Origin: DAOTVX01 sp034436015
GTDB lineage: Bacteria > Chloroflexota > Anaerolineae > Anaerolineales > Villigracilaceae
Length of the DNA stretch: 64,000 nucleotides
Assembly: GCA_034436015.1 (NCBI GenBank)
Contig: DAOTWG010000011.1
Coordinates: 1-64,000, forward strand
Direction: 5' to 3'
Shown: positions 8,557-16,899 of the stretch, piece by piece
Layout: each line of letters opens with the position of its first letter
How positions within the stretch are numbered: position 1 is the first letter of the stretch
Position numbers and translations under genes: made by a program
The notes under the pieces: generated by a model
The model's database searches: none
The model's input: the letters and a program-made list of their open reading frames with translations, nothing else
Told to the model about the DNA's origin: nothing

Positions 8557-9340
8557 CGCCCGTACCGGTCAAGGGAACAAAAATACACTCACCCATGTTG
8601 TACGCTTTCTTTTCACCGTTCTCTTTGACGAATAACCATAGTGTCTGATACCAGCCTGGTGGGCCAATCGGGATGACCAGCCGTCCGCCTTCAGCCAGCT
8701 GTTCGAATAAAGGCTGGGGCAAGTGATCCGGCGCTGCGGTCACGATAATCGCGTCGAAGGGAGCGTGCTCGGGCCAGCCGTAATAGCCATCTCCCTGCAT
8801 GATATGGATGTCGGTATATCCTAGCTCCTGCAATCGAGCCTCGGCGCTGGCAGCCAATTCTGGGATAATCTCGATGGTGTATACTTCGACAAAACCCAAT
8901 TCCGCCAACACGGCTGCTTGGTAGCCCGAACCGGTGCCGACCTCTAGCACGCGGTCACCTTCTTGTAGGTTCAACAATTCAGTCATCAAGGCGACTATGT
9001 AAGGCTGTGAGATGGTTTGCCCATAGCCGATGGGGAGGGCGCGATCATCGTAAGCTTGGCCGACGTAGTCGGGAGGAACGAACCGGTGCCGTGGCACCGT
9101 TTGCATCGCGCGCAACACCTCGGAATTCGAAATGCCGCGCGCTGCAATCGTCCGCGCGACCATTTCTGCCCGTGCCTGCTGGAAAGCCACTTCTTTGTAA
9201 GGGGGAAAGCCTGTTTGTGTCGGAGTTGGCGCCCTCGGACGGTCACCGGCGTTCGACGTCAGCAGGATCGCGGCACTGCTGACGAGCAAGAAGGCTAAGA
9301 TGAGAACCCAAAGGAATTTCTTGCGAAGGGGGAGGCCCAT
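8525..9340 (-). CDS. pcm: Membrane-anchored protein-L-isoaspartate O-methyltransferase-like protein
   Basis: This 271-residue SAM-dependent methyltransferase belongs to the family that repairs isoaspartyl residues in damaged proteins. The catalytic part (about 45-255) has PRHRFVPPDY, GYGQTISQPYIVALMTELL and the SAM loop VLEVGTGSGYQAAVLAEL, all typical. The unusual part is the N-terminus: MGLPLRKKFLWVLILAFLLV is a positive start followed by a hydrophobic stretch, that is, a signal anchor. The C-terminus is a short Thr/Pro-rich tail. The enzyme is normally cytosolic, so this copy may act at or outside the membrane. Confidence 0.85.
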   Translation of the reverse strand: MGLPLRKKFLWVLILAFLLVSSAAILLTSNAGDRPRAPTPTQTGFPPYKEVAFQQARAEMVARTIAARGISNSEVLRAMQTVPRHRFVPPDYVGQAYDDRALPIGYGQTISQPYIVALMTELLNLQEGDRVLEVGTGSGYQAAVLAELGFVEVYTIEIIPELAASAEARLQELGYTDIHIMQGDGYYGWPEHAPFDAIIVTAAPDHLPQPLFEQLAEGGRLVIPIGPPGWYQTLWLFVKENGEKKAYNMGECIFVPLTGTGVTGATPTPRP

Positions 9341-9579
9341 GTGCGTAACTCCACACGAATCTTCGTAGAGAATGGCCCCTATGGGGGACGATCTCGCCGA
9401 TGATTCTGCCTCTGGTACACCGATTCTCGAGAAGGTTTATAGTCTAACACATTTCTAACAGGAAAGGTAGGTGGTGCGTCTCTCCTGCGCCTCAGATAAA
9501 GTTTCGGACAGTGTCCATATGCGAAGGTCGTCTGGTCGGGTGGTTACATAGGGTTGGCAAAGATTCTCTTGCGACTTAG

Positions 9580-9609
9580 TTGCGGCAGGATGCCACGCCA
9601 TGATATAAT
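9580..9609 (+). promoter_or_regulatory. Promoter of the Ser/Thr kinase gene
   Basis: TTGCGG at 9580-9585 and a perfect TATAAT at 9604-9609 are separated by 18 bases. The predicted transcript would start within about 8 bases of the ATG at 9624, leaving almost no leader and no Shine-Dalgarno. The remaining divergent gap to pcm (9341-9579) shows no further feature I can support. Confidence 0.6.
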
Positions 9610-9623
9610 CGGCGGCAATCAAT

Positions 9624-10670
9624 ATGGATGAGCCATATCTGCTTAACAACCGGTATCAGTTGCTCGAACAGATTGGCAAAGGGGGAATGGCAAGGGTCTA
9701 TCGCGCGCGCGATCTGATGCTCGAACGTCAGGTGGCAGTCAAGGTGTTGCGTGAAGATTATTCGCGTTCAGTGACGTTTCAGGAGCGTTTCCGACAAGAG
9801 GCGCGCGCGGCCGCCAACCTTTCGCATCCGAACATCGTCACAGTCCATGACTTCGGCTTTGACCGTGGGCAACTTTTCCTGGTCATGGAATTCGTACCGG
9901 GTATGGACTTAAAAACCCTTCTTCGTCAGCGAGGCCGGCTTCCACTGAGTGAGGCCCTGCCGCTGATGATTCAGGCCTGCGCGGGCATAGGCTATGCCCA
10001 TCGCGCTGGGCTTGTCCATTGTGATGTCAAACCGCATAATATGCTGGTGACCCACGATCAACGCCTTAAGGTGACTGATTTTGGTATTGCGCGCGCGTTG
10101 GCCTCCATCGAGCCAAAGGAGCAAAGCGTTCTGGTCTGGGGGTCGCCGCAGTACTTTGCTCCCGAACAAGCGACCGGTGAGGCGCCTTCACCTGCGTCCG
10201 ATGTCTATTCGTTGGGCGTGGTTTTCTATGAAATGTTGACAGGTTCGCTGCCTTTTCAGGCGCCGACGGCTGCCGATCTGGCGCGCTTGCATGTGGAAGC
10301 GCCGCCCACGCCACCCAGTGAATATGTGCCGGATATGCCACCCACGATTGAACAGATCATTCTAAAGGTGCTCTCCAAGGAGCCGTCGGCGCGCTATCGG
10401 ACCGCCGATCAACTCGGACGTGTGCTGGTGACCTTCGGCGATGTGCGCGCTGCCCCGGCGCTAAGCCTAACCCCAGAAGCCAGACCTCCTCTGTCGCTCG
10501 AAAGCAACACAGCCGTTGCGCCAGCGACGGCGCTGGTTCCCTCTCCGTCCTCAGGGTCGGGCGTTGATTGGATTTCCGTCGGTCTGGGGTTGTTGGCGCT
10601 TCTGGCGGTTGGCGGGTTAATTCCCCTTTGGCTCTGGGTCTATTTTCTCTATCATCCTCCACTTCGCTGA
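9624..10670 (+). CDS. Serine/threonine protein kinase with C-terminal membrane anchor
   Basis: This 348-residue Hanks-type kinase phosphorylates Ser/Thr residues. Residues about 8-265 form the kinase domain: glycine-rich IGKGGMARVYRA, the ATP-binding Lys in VAVKVLRED, catalytic loop VHCDVKPHN, and VTDFGIARAL (DFG). The catalytic loop has HCD in place of the usual HRD. A linker rich in Pro/Ala/Ser follows, then one membrane segment near the C-terminus (about 315-345). There are no PASTA repeats, so no external sensor domain is visible. The stop overlaps the rpe start (TGATG), hinting at a two-gene unit. Confidence 0.92.
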   Translation: MDEPYLLNNRYQLLEQIGKGGMARVYRARDLMLERQVAVKVLREDYSRSVTFQERFRQEARAAANLSHPNIVTVHDFGFDRGQLFLVMEFVPGMDLKTLLRQRGRLPLSEALPLMIQACAGIGYAHRAGLVHCDVKPHNMLVTHDQRLKVTDFGIARALASIEPKEQSVLVWGSPQYFAPEQATGEAPSPASDVYSLGVVFYEMLTGSLPFQAPTAADLARLHVEAPPTPPSEYVPDMPPTIEQIILKVLSKEPSARYRTADQLGRVLVTFGDVRAAPALSLTPEARPPLSLESNTAVAPATALVPSPSSGSGVDWISVGLGLLALLAVGGLIPLWLWVYFLYHPPLR

Positions 10671-11341
10671 TGACAACGTACCTCATTGCTCCCTCCATAC
10701 TCTCCGCTGATTTCTTGCGCCTGGGCGAGCAGATCGCTGAAGTGGAGGCCGCAGGCGCCGATTGGATTCACATAGACGTCATGGATGGACACTTCGTCCC
10801 GAATTTGACGATGGGTCCGTTCATCGTAGAGCACTGTCGGCGCGCCACGCGTTTGCCGCTAGACGTGCACCTTATGGTCACGGAGCCGGCGCGTTTTGTG
10901 AACGCCTTCGCGTATGCTGGCGCGAACTCGTTAACCGTGCATGTGGAGACAAAGGATCATCTACTTTCGACCTTGCAGATGATCCGTCACCTTGGCTGTC
11001 GGGCAGGAATCTCCTTGAGTCCCTCCACACCTGCCGACGCTGTGTATCCCTACCTCTCACTGGTAGATTTGATTCTGGTCATGAGCGTCGAACCGGGCTA
11101 TGCTGGTCAGGAGTTCAAGCCGGAGGCGTTGCCGAAGATTCGGGCCATTCGCCGCATGCTGGATGTGGCCGACTCCTCTACCTGGTTACAGGTGGACGGC
11201 GGACTGACAACCGAGACAGTACCTCTGGTGAAGGCTGCCGGAGCCAACGTCTTTGTCGCGGCTCACGCCATCTTCCAATATCCCGGCGGCATTGCCGCCG
11301 GTGTGCAAGCCTTGCGCCGATGTTTGCACGACAACGAATAA
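10670..11341 (+). CDS. rpe: Ribulose-phosphate 3-epimerase
   Basis: This 223-residue TIM-barrel enzyme of the pentose phosphate pathway interconverts ribulose-5-phosphate and xylulose-5-phosphate. It has the family start IAPSILSADFLRLGEQI, the metal ligands in HIDVMDGHFVPN and LDVHLMV, MSVEPGYAGQEF, and the phosphate-binding VDGGLTTE. I chose the ATG at 10670, which overlaps the kinase stop, because the first strand begins there; an in-frame extension upstream only reads through the kinase gene. Confidence 0.96.
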   Translation: MTTYLIAPSILSADFLRLGEQIAEVEAAGADWIHIDVMDGHFVPNLTMGPFIVEHCRRATRLPLDVHLMVTEPARFVNAFAYAGANSLTVHVETKDHLLSTLQMIRHLGCRAGISLSPSTPADAVYPYLSLVDLILVMSVEPGYAGQEFKPEALPKIRAIRRMLDVADSSTWLQVDGGLTTETVPLVKAAGANVFVAAHAIFQYPGGIAAGVQALRRCLHDNE

Positions 11342-11344
11342 GCA

Positions 11345-11371
11345 AAGAATCGCGGCATGGCCGCGATTCTT
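11345..11371 (+). terminator. Terminator hairpin after rpe
   Basis: A perfect 12-bp stem (AAGAATCGCGGC with GCCGCGATTCTT) closes on a 3-base loop. A T-rich stretch including TTTTT lies about 15 bases downstream on the plus strand. It sits between the convergent rpe and rpmB and could stop transcription from both sides. Confidence 0.7.
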
Positions 11372-11401
11372 CTAATGAATGAGTGTTTTTGATTATGGAG
11401 G

Positions 11402-11584
11402 TTACGAGGTCTTGACCAGAGTTCGAATGCACTTCGCGCAGAGCACTTTCTTGACCTTGCGACCGTTCTCGATAACTGTCACCTTTTGTAGGTTAGGCCG
11501 AAAGGCGCGATTCGTTGCCCGCATGGAAAACGATACATTATGACCAAAGGTTGTGATTTTGCCGCAGTGAGCGCATTTTGCCAT
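11402..11584 (-). CDS. rpmB: 50S ribosomal protein L28
   Basis: This 60-residue large-subunit ribosomal protein begins MAKCAHCGKITTFGHNVS. Cys4, Cys7, Cys49 and Cys52 form two CxxC pairs, the zinc-binding form of L28. A purine-rich AAAGGAA precedes the ATG. It is divergent from the Asp23-FakA block; rpmB next to asp23/fakA is a familiar arrangement in Firmicutes. Confidence 0.96.
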   Translation of the reverse strand: MAKCAHCGKITTFGHNVSFSMRATNRAFRPNLQKVTVIENGRKVKKVLCAKCIRTLVKTS

Positions 11585-11748
11585 CTTCAGATTCCTTTCT
11601 CCCGTACGTGCGGAGGGTGTAATTCACCTGTGAGTATAGTCAATGTATTTTACCACAGAAGATAGCCGTCAGCAAGACGGGCGCGGTGACGTGATCTTAA
11701 TGGACAAATGCCGAACTCGTCTCAGACCAAGGAGATGTGGAGGATCAT

Positions 11749-12105
11749 ATGGGCAAAGAAACAACGGTTTTGGGCGTTATTCATATTTCGCCGACAGCAG
11801 TGGCGACGATTGCTCACCGCGCCACGCTGGAGACCTACGGTGTGGTCGGCCTTGCGCCGAAGAATCTGGCAGAGGGCTTGGTGGTAACGGTCACGCGCGA
11901 GCCGGCGAAGGGCATTTCGGTTCACTATGACGGCGACGAATTGGACATTGATGTGTACATCATTGTCGAGTATGGGATGCGTCTCACCTCGGTTGCGGAG
12001 AGCGTTGCCAACAGCGTCCGTTATCATGTCGAGAAGGCTCTCGGCATGCCCGTTCATGCTGTGAATGTACATATTCGCGGCTTACGCGTAAGCGACGGTG
12101 TTTGA
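11749..12105 (+). CDS. Asp23/Gls24 family envelope stress protein
   Basis: This 118-residue protein of the DUF322/Asp23 family has no known catalytic activity; in Gram-positive bacteria such proteins are membrane-associated and linked to envelope stress. The fold features are seen in GVVGLAPKNLAEGL and in the DEVD-like strand DIDVYIIVEYGMRL, followed by the helix SVANSVRYHVEKALG and the closing strand VNVHIRGLRV. I chose the ATG at 11749 because GGAGG lies five bases before it; an in-frame GTG at 11737 has no such site. It is immediately upstream of fakA. Confidence 0.9.
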   Translation: MGKETTVLGVIHISPTAVATIAHRATLETYGVVGLAPKNLAEGLVVTVTREPAKGISVHYDGDELDIDVYIIVEYGMRLTSVAESVANSVRYHVEKALGMPVHAVNVHIRGLRVSDGV

Positions 12106-12129
12106 AACATTCTTTAGGAGAGATCCTTA

Positions 12130-13803
12130 ATGGATAACAGGAATTTGAGCCGGGCCGGCCATTGGCAGAACGCGCCTCTGGACGGTCAGGCGTGGAAACA
12201 ACTGATTGAGGCTGGTCTGACCTGGTTGCGAACCAATCAACAAACAGTCAATGCGCTGAACGTGTTCCCGGTGCCGGATGGCGACACGGGGACAAACATG
12301 GTATTGACGATGCAGTCTGCCTACGCCGAGGTGGAAAATCTTGGCCAGCGTCATGTTGGCCAGATGGCCGCGGCGGTGGCGCAAGGCGCCTTGATGGGAG
12401 CGCGTGGCAACTCCGGCGTTATCCTTTCGCAAATTTGGCGCGGCTTTGCTCGTGCGCTGCACGACCAGGAGATCCTGGATGGCTCGGCCCTGGTGAAAGC
12501 CCTTGTGGAAGGGCGCGATACGGCCTATCGAGGGGTGGTGCGTCCTGTAGAAGGAACGATTCTGACGGTTATCAAGGACGTGGCCACCGCGGCCGAACAG
12601 GCGTTACGCGAGATCGACGATCCTTACGAGATACTAGCTCGTGTTGTTCCTGCCGCTGACGCCTCGGTCAAACGCACGCCGGAACTTCTCCCGATTCTGA
12701 AACAAGCCGGCGTGGTTGATTCCGGTGGTCTCGGCTTTTTCTTTATCCTGGAGGGGATGGTACGCCTGATCCGGGGCGAGCAACTGGATTCACCCCTGGC
12801 TACTGTGCAACCGCTCTCGGCGATGAAACTGGAGCACACCATGGAAACGATTGAACCCGGTCAAGATTACGAGGTAGTCGTGGATTTCATCCCCTCCGCG
12901 GCGTTTGACTTGCAGACGTTTTACCGTGAACTGGAGCGGATAGGGACCTCGATTCAGGTTGGGGAAGGGGAAGGTCTGTATCGAATGCACATTCATGTCC
13001 CGCTGGATAAACGTTATGCGCCGATCGATTATGTTATGGGAGTGGGAACGGTTACCAAGGTGGCCATGGAGAACCTGTTGGCGCAGATGGAGCAGACCGA
13101 GCGGGCAGACAAGGGTGAACACATCGAATTCACGGCAGTGGAACCGGGGCAAGTCGCTGTGGTTGCCGTGTCACCTGGTCGGGGAATCTCGCGCGTGTTT
13201 GCCAGCCTTGGCGTGGCCGCGATTGTCGAAGGCGGCCAGACGATGAATCCCTCTACACGTGATATTGTTTCCGCCTTTGAAAATCTACCTACAGATAAAA
13301 TCATTATTCTGCCCAATAACAAAAACATTATCCTGGCCGCACAGCAGGCGCAAGAGGTCACGGTCAAGGACGTTCGTATTGTTCCCTCGCGCACCATTCC
13401 TCAGGGTCTGGCTGCGATGTTGCCTCTGAATCCCGAGGGCGATATAGAGAGCGTGGTAGAGAAAATGACGCGCGCGATGCAGGATGTCATCAGCGGCGAG
13501 GTGACCATCGCGACACGTTCCGTGGAAATTGACGGCGTAGCGGTAACTGAAGGGCAAGTCATCGCGCTTCTGGACGGCAAATTGGCGTTGGCTGCCTTGT
13601 CTGTGGAGGAGGCTTGCCTTGGTTTGTTGGAGAAAGCAGAAGCAGATAAGTACGAGTTAATCACCTTGTTCTATGGAAAGGACCTCTCGAGGGCTGAGGC
13701 CAATCGCATCGCCGATGTGATCCGTGCCCGGTACCCTGCCCAGGAGGTGGAGCTGCAAGAAGGTGGCCAACCTCACTATCCGTTCATCCTCTCGATTGAG
13801 TAA
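12130..13803 (+). CDS. fakA: Fatty acid kinase, ATP-binding subunit (FakA, DAK2/YloV family)
   Basis: This 557-residue protein has an N-terminal DhaL/DAK2 kinase domain (about 15-210) with the metal-binding signature NVFPVPDGDTGTNMVLTM, and a middle and C-terminal DAK1-like region, the YloV architecture. In Firmicutes FakA phosphorylates exogenous fatty acids that are presented by a DegV-fold protein (FakB), for use in phospholipid synthesis. Two DegV genes follow directly, which supports this role. AGGAG lies a few bases before the ATG. Length is typical for the family. Confidence 0.93.
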   Translation: MDNRNLSRAGHWQNAPLDGQAWKQLIEAGLTWLRTNQQTVNALNVFPVPDGDTGTNMVLTMQSAYAEVENLGQRHVGQMAAAVAQGALMGARGNSGVILSQIWRGFARALHDQEILDGSALVKALVEGRDTAYRGVVRPVEGTILTVIKDVATAAEQALREIDDPYEILARVVPAADASVKRTPELLPILKQAGVVDSGGLGFFFILEGMVRLIRGEQLDSPLATVQPLSAMKLEHTMETIEPGQDYEVVVDFIPSAAFDLQTFYRELERIGTSIQVGEGEGLYRMHIHVPLDKRYAPIDYVMGVGTVTKVAMENLLAQMEQTERADKGEHIEFTAVEPGQVAVVAVSPGRGISRVFASLGVAAIVEGGQTMNPSTRDIVSAFENLPTDKIIILPNNKNIILAAQQAQEVTVKDVRIVPSRTIPQGLAAMLPLNPEGDIESVVEKMTRAMQDVISGEVTIATRSVEIDGVAVTEGQVIALLDGKLALAALSVEEACLGLLEKAEADKYELITLFYGKDLSRAEANRIADVIRARYPAQEVELQEGGQPHYPFILSIE

Positions 13804-13848
13804 AACCTGACGACAGCGAGGCTCTCCAACATTGATCCGTTGTTAGGT

Positions 13849-14676
13849 ATGGCTGAGATTTGTATCGTGACCGACAGTACAGCGCAGTTCACACGTCCAA
13901 AGTTTGTAGGGCATGAACGCGTCCATGTTGTTCCGTTTCGGATTCTACCGAGCGCCCAGGAGAAGGAACTGATTCCGCCTCGGGTGGAGGATTTTGTTGA
14001 TCTCTATAGCCGTTTGGGCGAACGCTATGATGCGATCCTTGTCATCACCCTGACCTCGTTCTTTTATCCTCTTGCCTCTATCGCGCAACAAGCTGCTCGA
14101 CAGTGTGGCGGCAATCACCTGACAGTTCAAGTGGTGGATTCGCAGAATGTCTCGCTTGGCTTGGGTATGTTGGTGCAGTTGGCCGCGGCGGCTATCAGTG
14201 CAGGCGAATCCCTAGCGGCGATAGAGCGGCTGGTGCGGCAATCCATTCATAGTGTGTACATGCTTTTCTGCATTCCAACATTGGAGCGCATTGTGCGGTA
14301 TGGTTGTCTTACCCAGTCGCAAGCGGTCGTGGGAGAAATCCTGGGCTGGCTCCCCCTCTTCGCTTTGGAAGAGGGCCACCTCATTCCCTTGCAAAAAGTG
14401 CGCGTTGCGCGCTATTTGTTGGAGTCCTTGCAGGAGTATCTGGGCGAGTTCGAGGATCCGCAACGAATCGGTTTCCTATACAGTCAACGACATCAGAGCT
14501 GTTATACGCGACCGATACGCGAGTTCGTCCGGATGACGTTTCCGCGCTCCGCCTTCGACGAGCAGATGCTGGAGTCTGTAGTGACTGCTCTGTTGGGAGA
14601 GCAAACGCTAGCCCTGGCGGTCATGGAACGGGGAGGGAGCAAGGGAAAGCGCGGAGGCGAGAAGGCGCGCGCGTAA
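13849..14676 (+). CDS. DegV family protein, probable fatty acid-binding subunit FakB (copy 1)
   Basis: This 275-residue DegV-fold protein begins AEICIVTDSTAQF, the family N-terminus with the conserved DST. DegV proteins bind one fatty acid deep in a two-domain fold and hand it to FakA for phosphorylation. The middle shows VVDSQNVSLGLGMLVQLAA, the usual DS.. strand. The C-terminus ends in a basic tail rich in Lys/Gly/Arg. I chose ATG at 13849 over a TTG nine bases earlier. It lies 45 bases after fakA and 40 before a second DegV gene; the two copies differ clearly and may prefer different acyl chains. Confidence 0.85.
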   Translation: MAEICIVTDSTAQFTRPKFVGHERVHVVPFRILPSAQEKELIPPRVEDFVDLYSRLGERYDAILVITLTSFFYPLASIAQQAARQCGGNHLTVQVVDSQNVSLGLGMLVQLAAAAISAGESLAAIERLVRQSIHSVYMLFCIPTLERIVRYGCLTQSQAVVGEILGWLPLFALEEGHLIPLQKVRVARYLLESLQEYLGEFEDPQRIGFLYSQRHQSCYTRPIREFVRMTFPRSAFDEQMLESVVTALLGEQTLALAVMERGGSKGKRGGEKARA

Positions 14677-14716
14677 GGACCTGCGGACGAGAGATTCTGC
14701 GGCTGGATACCGCCCT

Positions 14717-15550
14717 ATGAGAATCGCTTTTGTCACCGATAGCACTGCCGATCTGCCGGCAGCCCTGGCCAGCCGGTATAGTGTTGAAGTTGTCCCTGCG
14801 CTGGTTAATATCCAAGGGAAGAGCTATGCGGATGGAATTGATATTACTCGTGAGGAGTTTTATCGCATCTTGCCCCGCCTAAACCCTCCGCCGACTACCT
14901 CCGCGCCTTCTGTGGGTAGTTTTCAAAAGGTGTACGAAAAGCTTCTTGCAGCCGGCAGTGAATGGGTTCTTTCCATTCACGCGGCGTCTCGTTTGAGCGG
15001 CATCTTTAACGCCGCGCGCGTCGCGGCGCAGGAATTTCGTGAACGGGTGAAGGTGTTGGATAGTGAACAGCTGAGCCTGGGGCTGGGATTCCAGGTGCTG
15101 GCGGGCGCCGAAGTCGCTCAGCAAAGAGGGCTGTTGGAGGACGTGTTGGCGGCGATAGAGAGCGTGCGTCGGCGCGTGCGGCTGATTGCTTTGCTGGATT
15201 CGCTGGAGTACGTGCGCCGCAGCGGGCGTGTCTCGTGGGCGAAAGCTGCGATTGGTACCTTACTGCGCCTTCAGCCGCTGGTTGAATTGCGTTTTGGCCG
15301 AGTGCAACGCTTGGGACAGGCGCGGACGCGTTCGCAAGGGTTGGAACATCTGAAAGAGGCTTTGGTCTCGTGGGGGCCGCTGGAGCGATTAGCCGTTCTC
15401 CATACCAACGCGGAAACGGCTGCCCGGCAGCTGCTGGAAGAAGTACGGGCCCGAGTGCCTGTGCTGCCGCTTCTGGTGAACGTTACGACGGCTATAGGTA
15501 CCCATGTGGGGCCAAACGCTTTGGGCCTGGCGGCAGTCCCTGTCGCCTGA
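14717..15550 (+). CDS. DegV family protein, probable fatty acid-binding subunit FakB (copy 2)
   Basis: This 277-residue DegV protein starts MRIAFVTDSTADLPAAL and has the classic signature TSAPSVGSFQKVYEKL, where the Thr-Ser loop contacts the carboxylate of the lipid. HAASRLSGIFNAAR, LDSEQLSLGLG and LDSLEYVRRSGRVS are further strongly conserved family segments. It is closer to the family consensus than copy 1. It is the last gene of the Asp23-fakA-degV-degV run. Confidence 0.9.
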   Translation: MRIAFVTDSTADLPAALASRYSVEVVPALVNIQGKSYADGIDITREEFYRILPRLNPPPTTSAPSVGSFQKVYEKLLAAGSEWVLSIHAASRLSGIFNAARVAAQEFRERVKVLDSEQLSLGLGFQVLAGAEVAQQRGLLEDVLAAIESVRRRVRLIALLDSLEYVRRSGRVSWAKAAIGTLLRLQPLVELRFGRVQRLGQARTRSQGLEHLKEALVSWGPLERLAVLHTNAETAARQLLEEVRARVPVLPLLVNVTTAIGTHVGPNALGLAAVPVA

Positions 15551-15577
15551 CCGCTTCCTTCATAAAGTTAAAGCGAC

Positions 15578-16851
15578 ATGTTCTCCCTCTGGCGAAAAGA
15601 AATCTTACGTCGTCTGCCGGCTCTTGCCTCGCGCGATTTTGTCATTTTCTGGGTCGGTCAATTTATCTCCCTCATCGGCACCTGGATACAGAACACCACG
15701 CAACCCTATTTGGCCTATCGCCTGACCGGTCGCCCTTTTGATTTGGGATTATTGGGGTTTGCAGCTACGGTGCCCACCTTGTTTTTGGCGTTGCCAGCCG
15801 GCGTCTTGGTCGAACGCTGGGACAAGCGCAAGACCGTGATGGCGATGCAAGCAATCCTGATGTTGCAGGCTTTCCTGCTGGCTTTTCTGACTTTGAGCGG
15901 TAGGATTCAACGTTGGCATCTGATAGTCCTGGCCCTGGCGGCAGGGATGACGAGCGCCGTGGAGAGGTCACCGCGCGCCAAGCCATGTTGATTGAATTGG
16001 TGGGCAGGGCAGCGCTGCCCAACGCTATCGCTTTGCAATCTACGATCTTCAATCTTGGACGGGTAGTGTGGCCATCGGTGGCCGGACTGATTCTCGTGCT
16101 GATCCAAGACCGGGGGGAAGGCTGGGCTTTTTTCGCGAACGGCGTGAGTTTCCTCTTCGTTCTGGTAGGATTGTTGTTCGTTCGTCGGCCGTATCGGGTT
16201 GCCTACGAAGAAACGCGCCGGGATTCTATCTCTGCCGCGTTTCGCGAAGGGTGGACGTATGTACGTCATAGTGCAATCGTATCGCTGATTGTGCTTCTGG
16301 CGACATTGGTCGGGTTCTTTGGCTTTCCATTCAGTCAACAGATACCGGCAATTGCGCGCGCCGTGTTGAGTCAGATAGGGGATACAGAAACGCTGGTCAA
16401 AGCGCGCACTAGCGCGCTCTATCTGGCGCAGGGAGTGGGGGCGCTGTTCGCCTCGCTTTTCCTGACCTTCTTCAGTAACCTGCGCCGTAAAGGGGTAGTA
16501 TTGATAGTAGCCGAAAGCATCTATGCGCTGGCGTTGCTCGCTCTAATTCTGATTCGCACAGTGCCGGCGGCTCTGGCGTTGATGGTCGTGCTCGGGTGGG
16601 CGGTCATTACGCAGATGACCATGATGAATACCATTATTCAACTGGAGGTACCCGATCCTTTGCGCGGCCGGGTATTTAGCTTTTACTTTTGGGCGTTGCA
16701 GGGAGTGTCGCCGTTCGGTAGTCTCTTTGTGGGTTGGCTGGCGCAATGGCAAGGTGTGCCGCGCGCAGCGGTTTTCTGTGGCTTGCTTTGCCTGGTGGTC
16801 GTTCTTAGTGCCCACACCTGGCGACCGTCGCTATGGCAGGGAAGTTTCTGA
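15578..16851 (+). pseudogene. MFS transporter of the EntS-like group, frameshifted
   Basis: Two overlapping reading frames together make one major facilitator protein of about 420 residues. The first (15578-15991) begins MFSLWRKEILRRLPALASRDF and covers the first transmembrane helices with the loop motif LVERWDKRKTV. The second carries on from RQAMLIELVGRAALPNAIAL to 16851. The frames join at about 15962-15967, where removing two bases (one GA of GAGAG) restores VEVTARQAM, matching the A-[FV]-[DE]-x-[PT]-ARQA segment of the family. It may be a real inactivating mutation or a sequence error; all other helices look intact. Substrate unknown. Confidence 0.8.
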
Positions 16852-16886
16852 ACGAGGCGAGGAAGCGCTGCTTGTCGAAAGCCTGA

Positions 16887-16892
16887 TATAAT
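16887..16892 (+). promoter_or_regulatory. -10 element of ruvB, suggesting a leaderless transcript
   Basis: A perfect TATAAT ends eight bases before the ruvB ATG at 16900. With a start site about seven bases downstream of the -10, the message would begin at or next to the AUG. No Shine-Dalgarno is present. The -35 region is weak. Confidence 0.5.
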
Positions 16893-16899
16893 TTACCTC

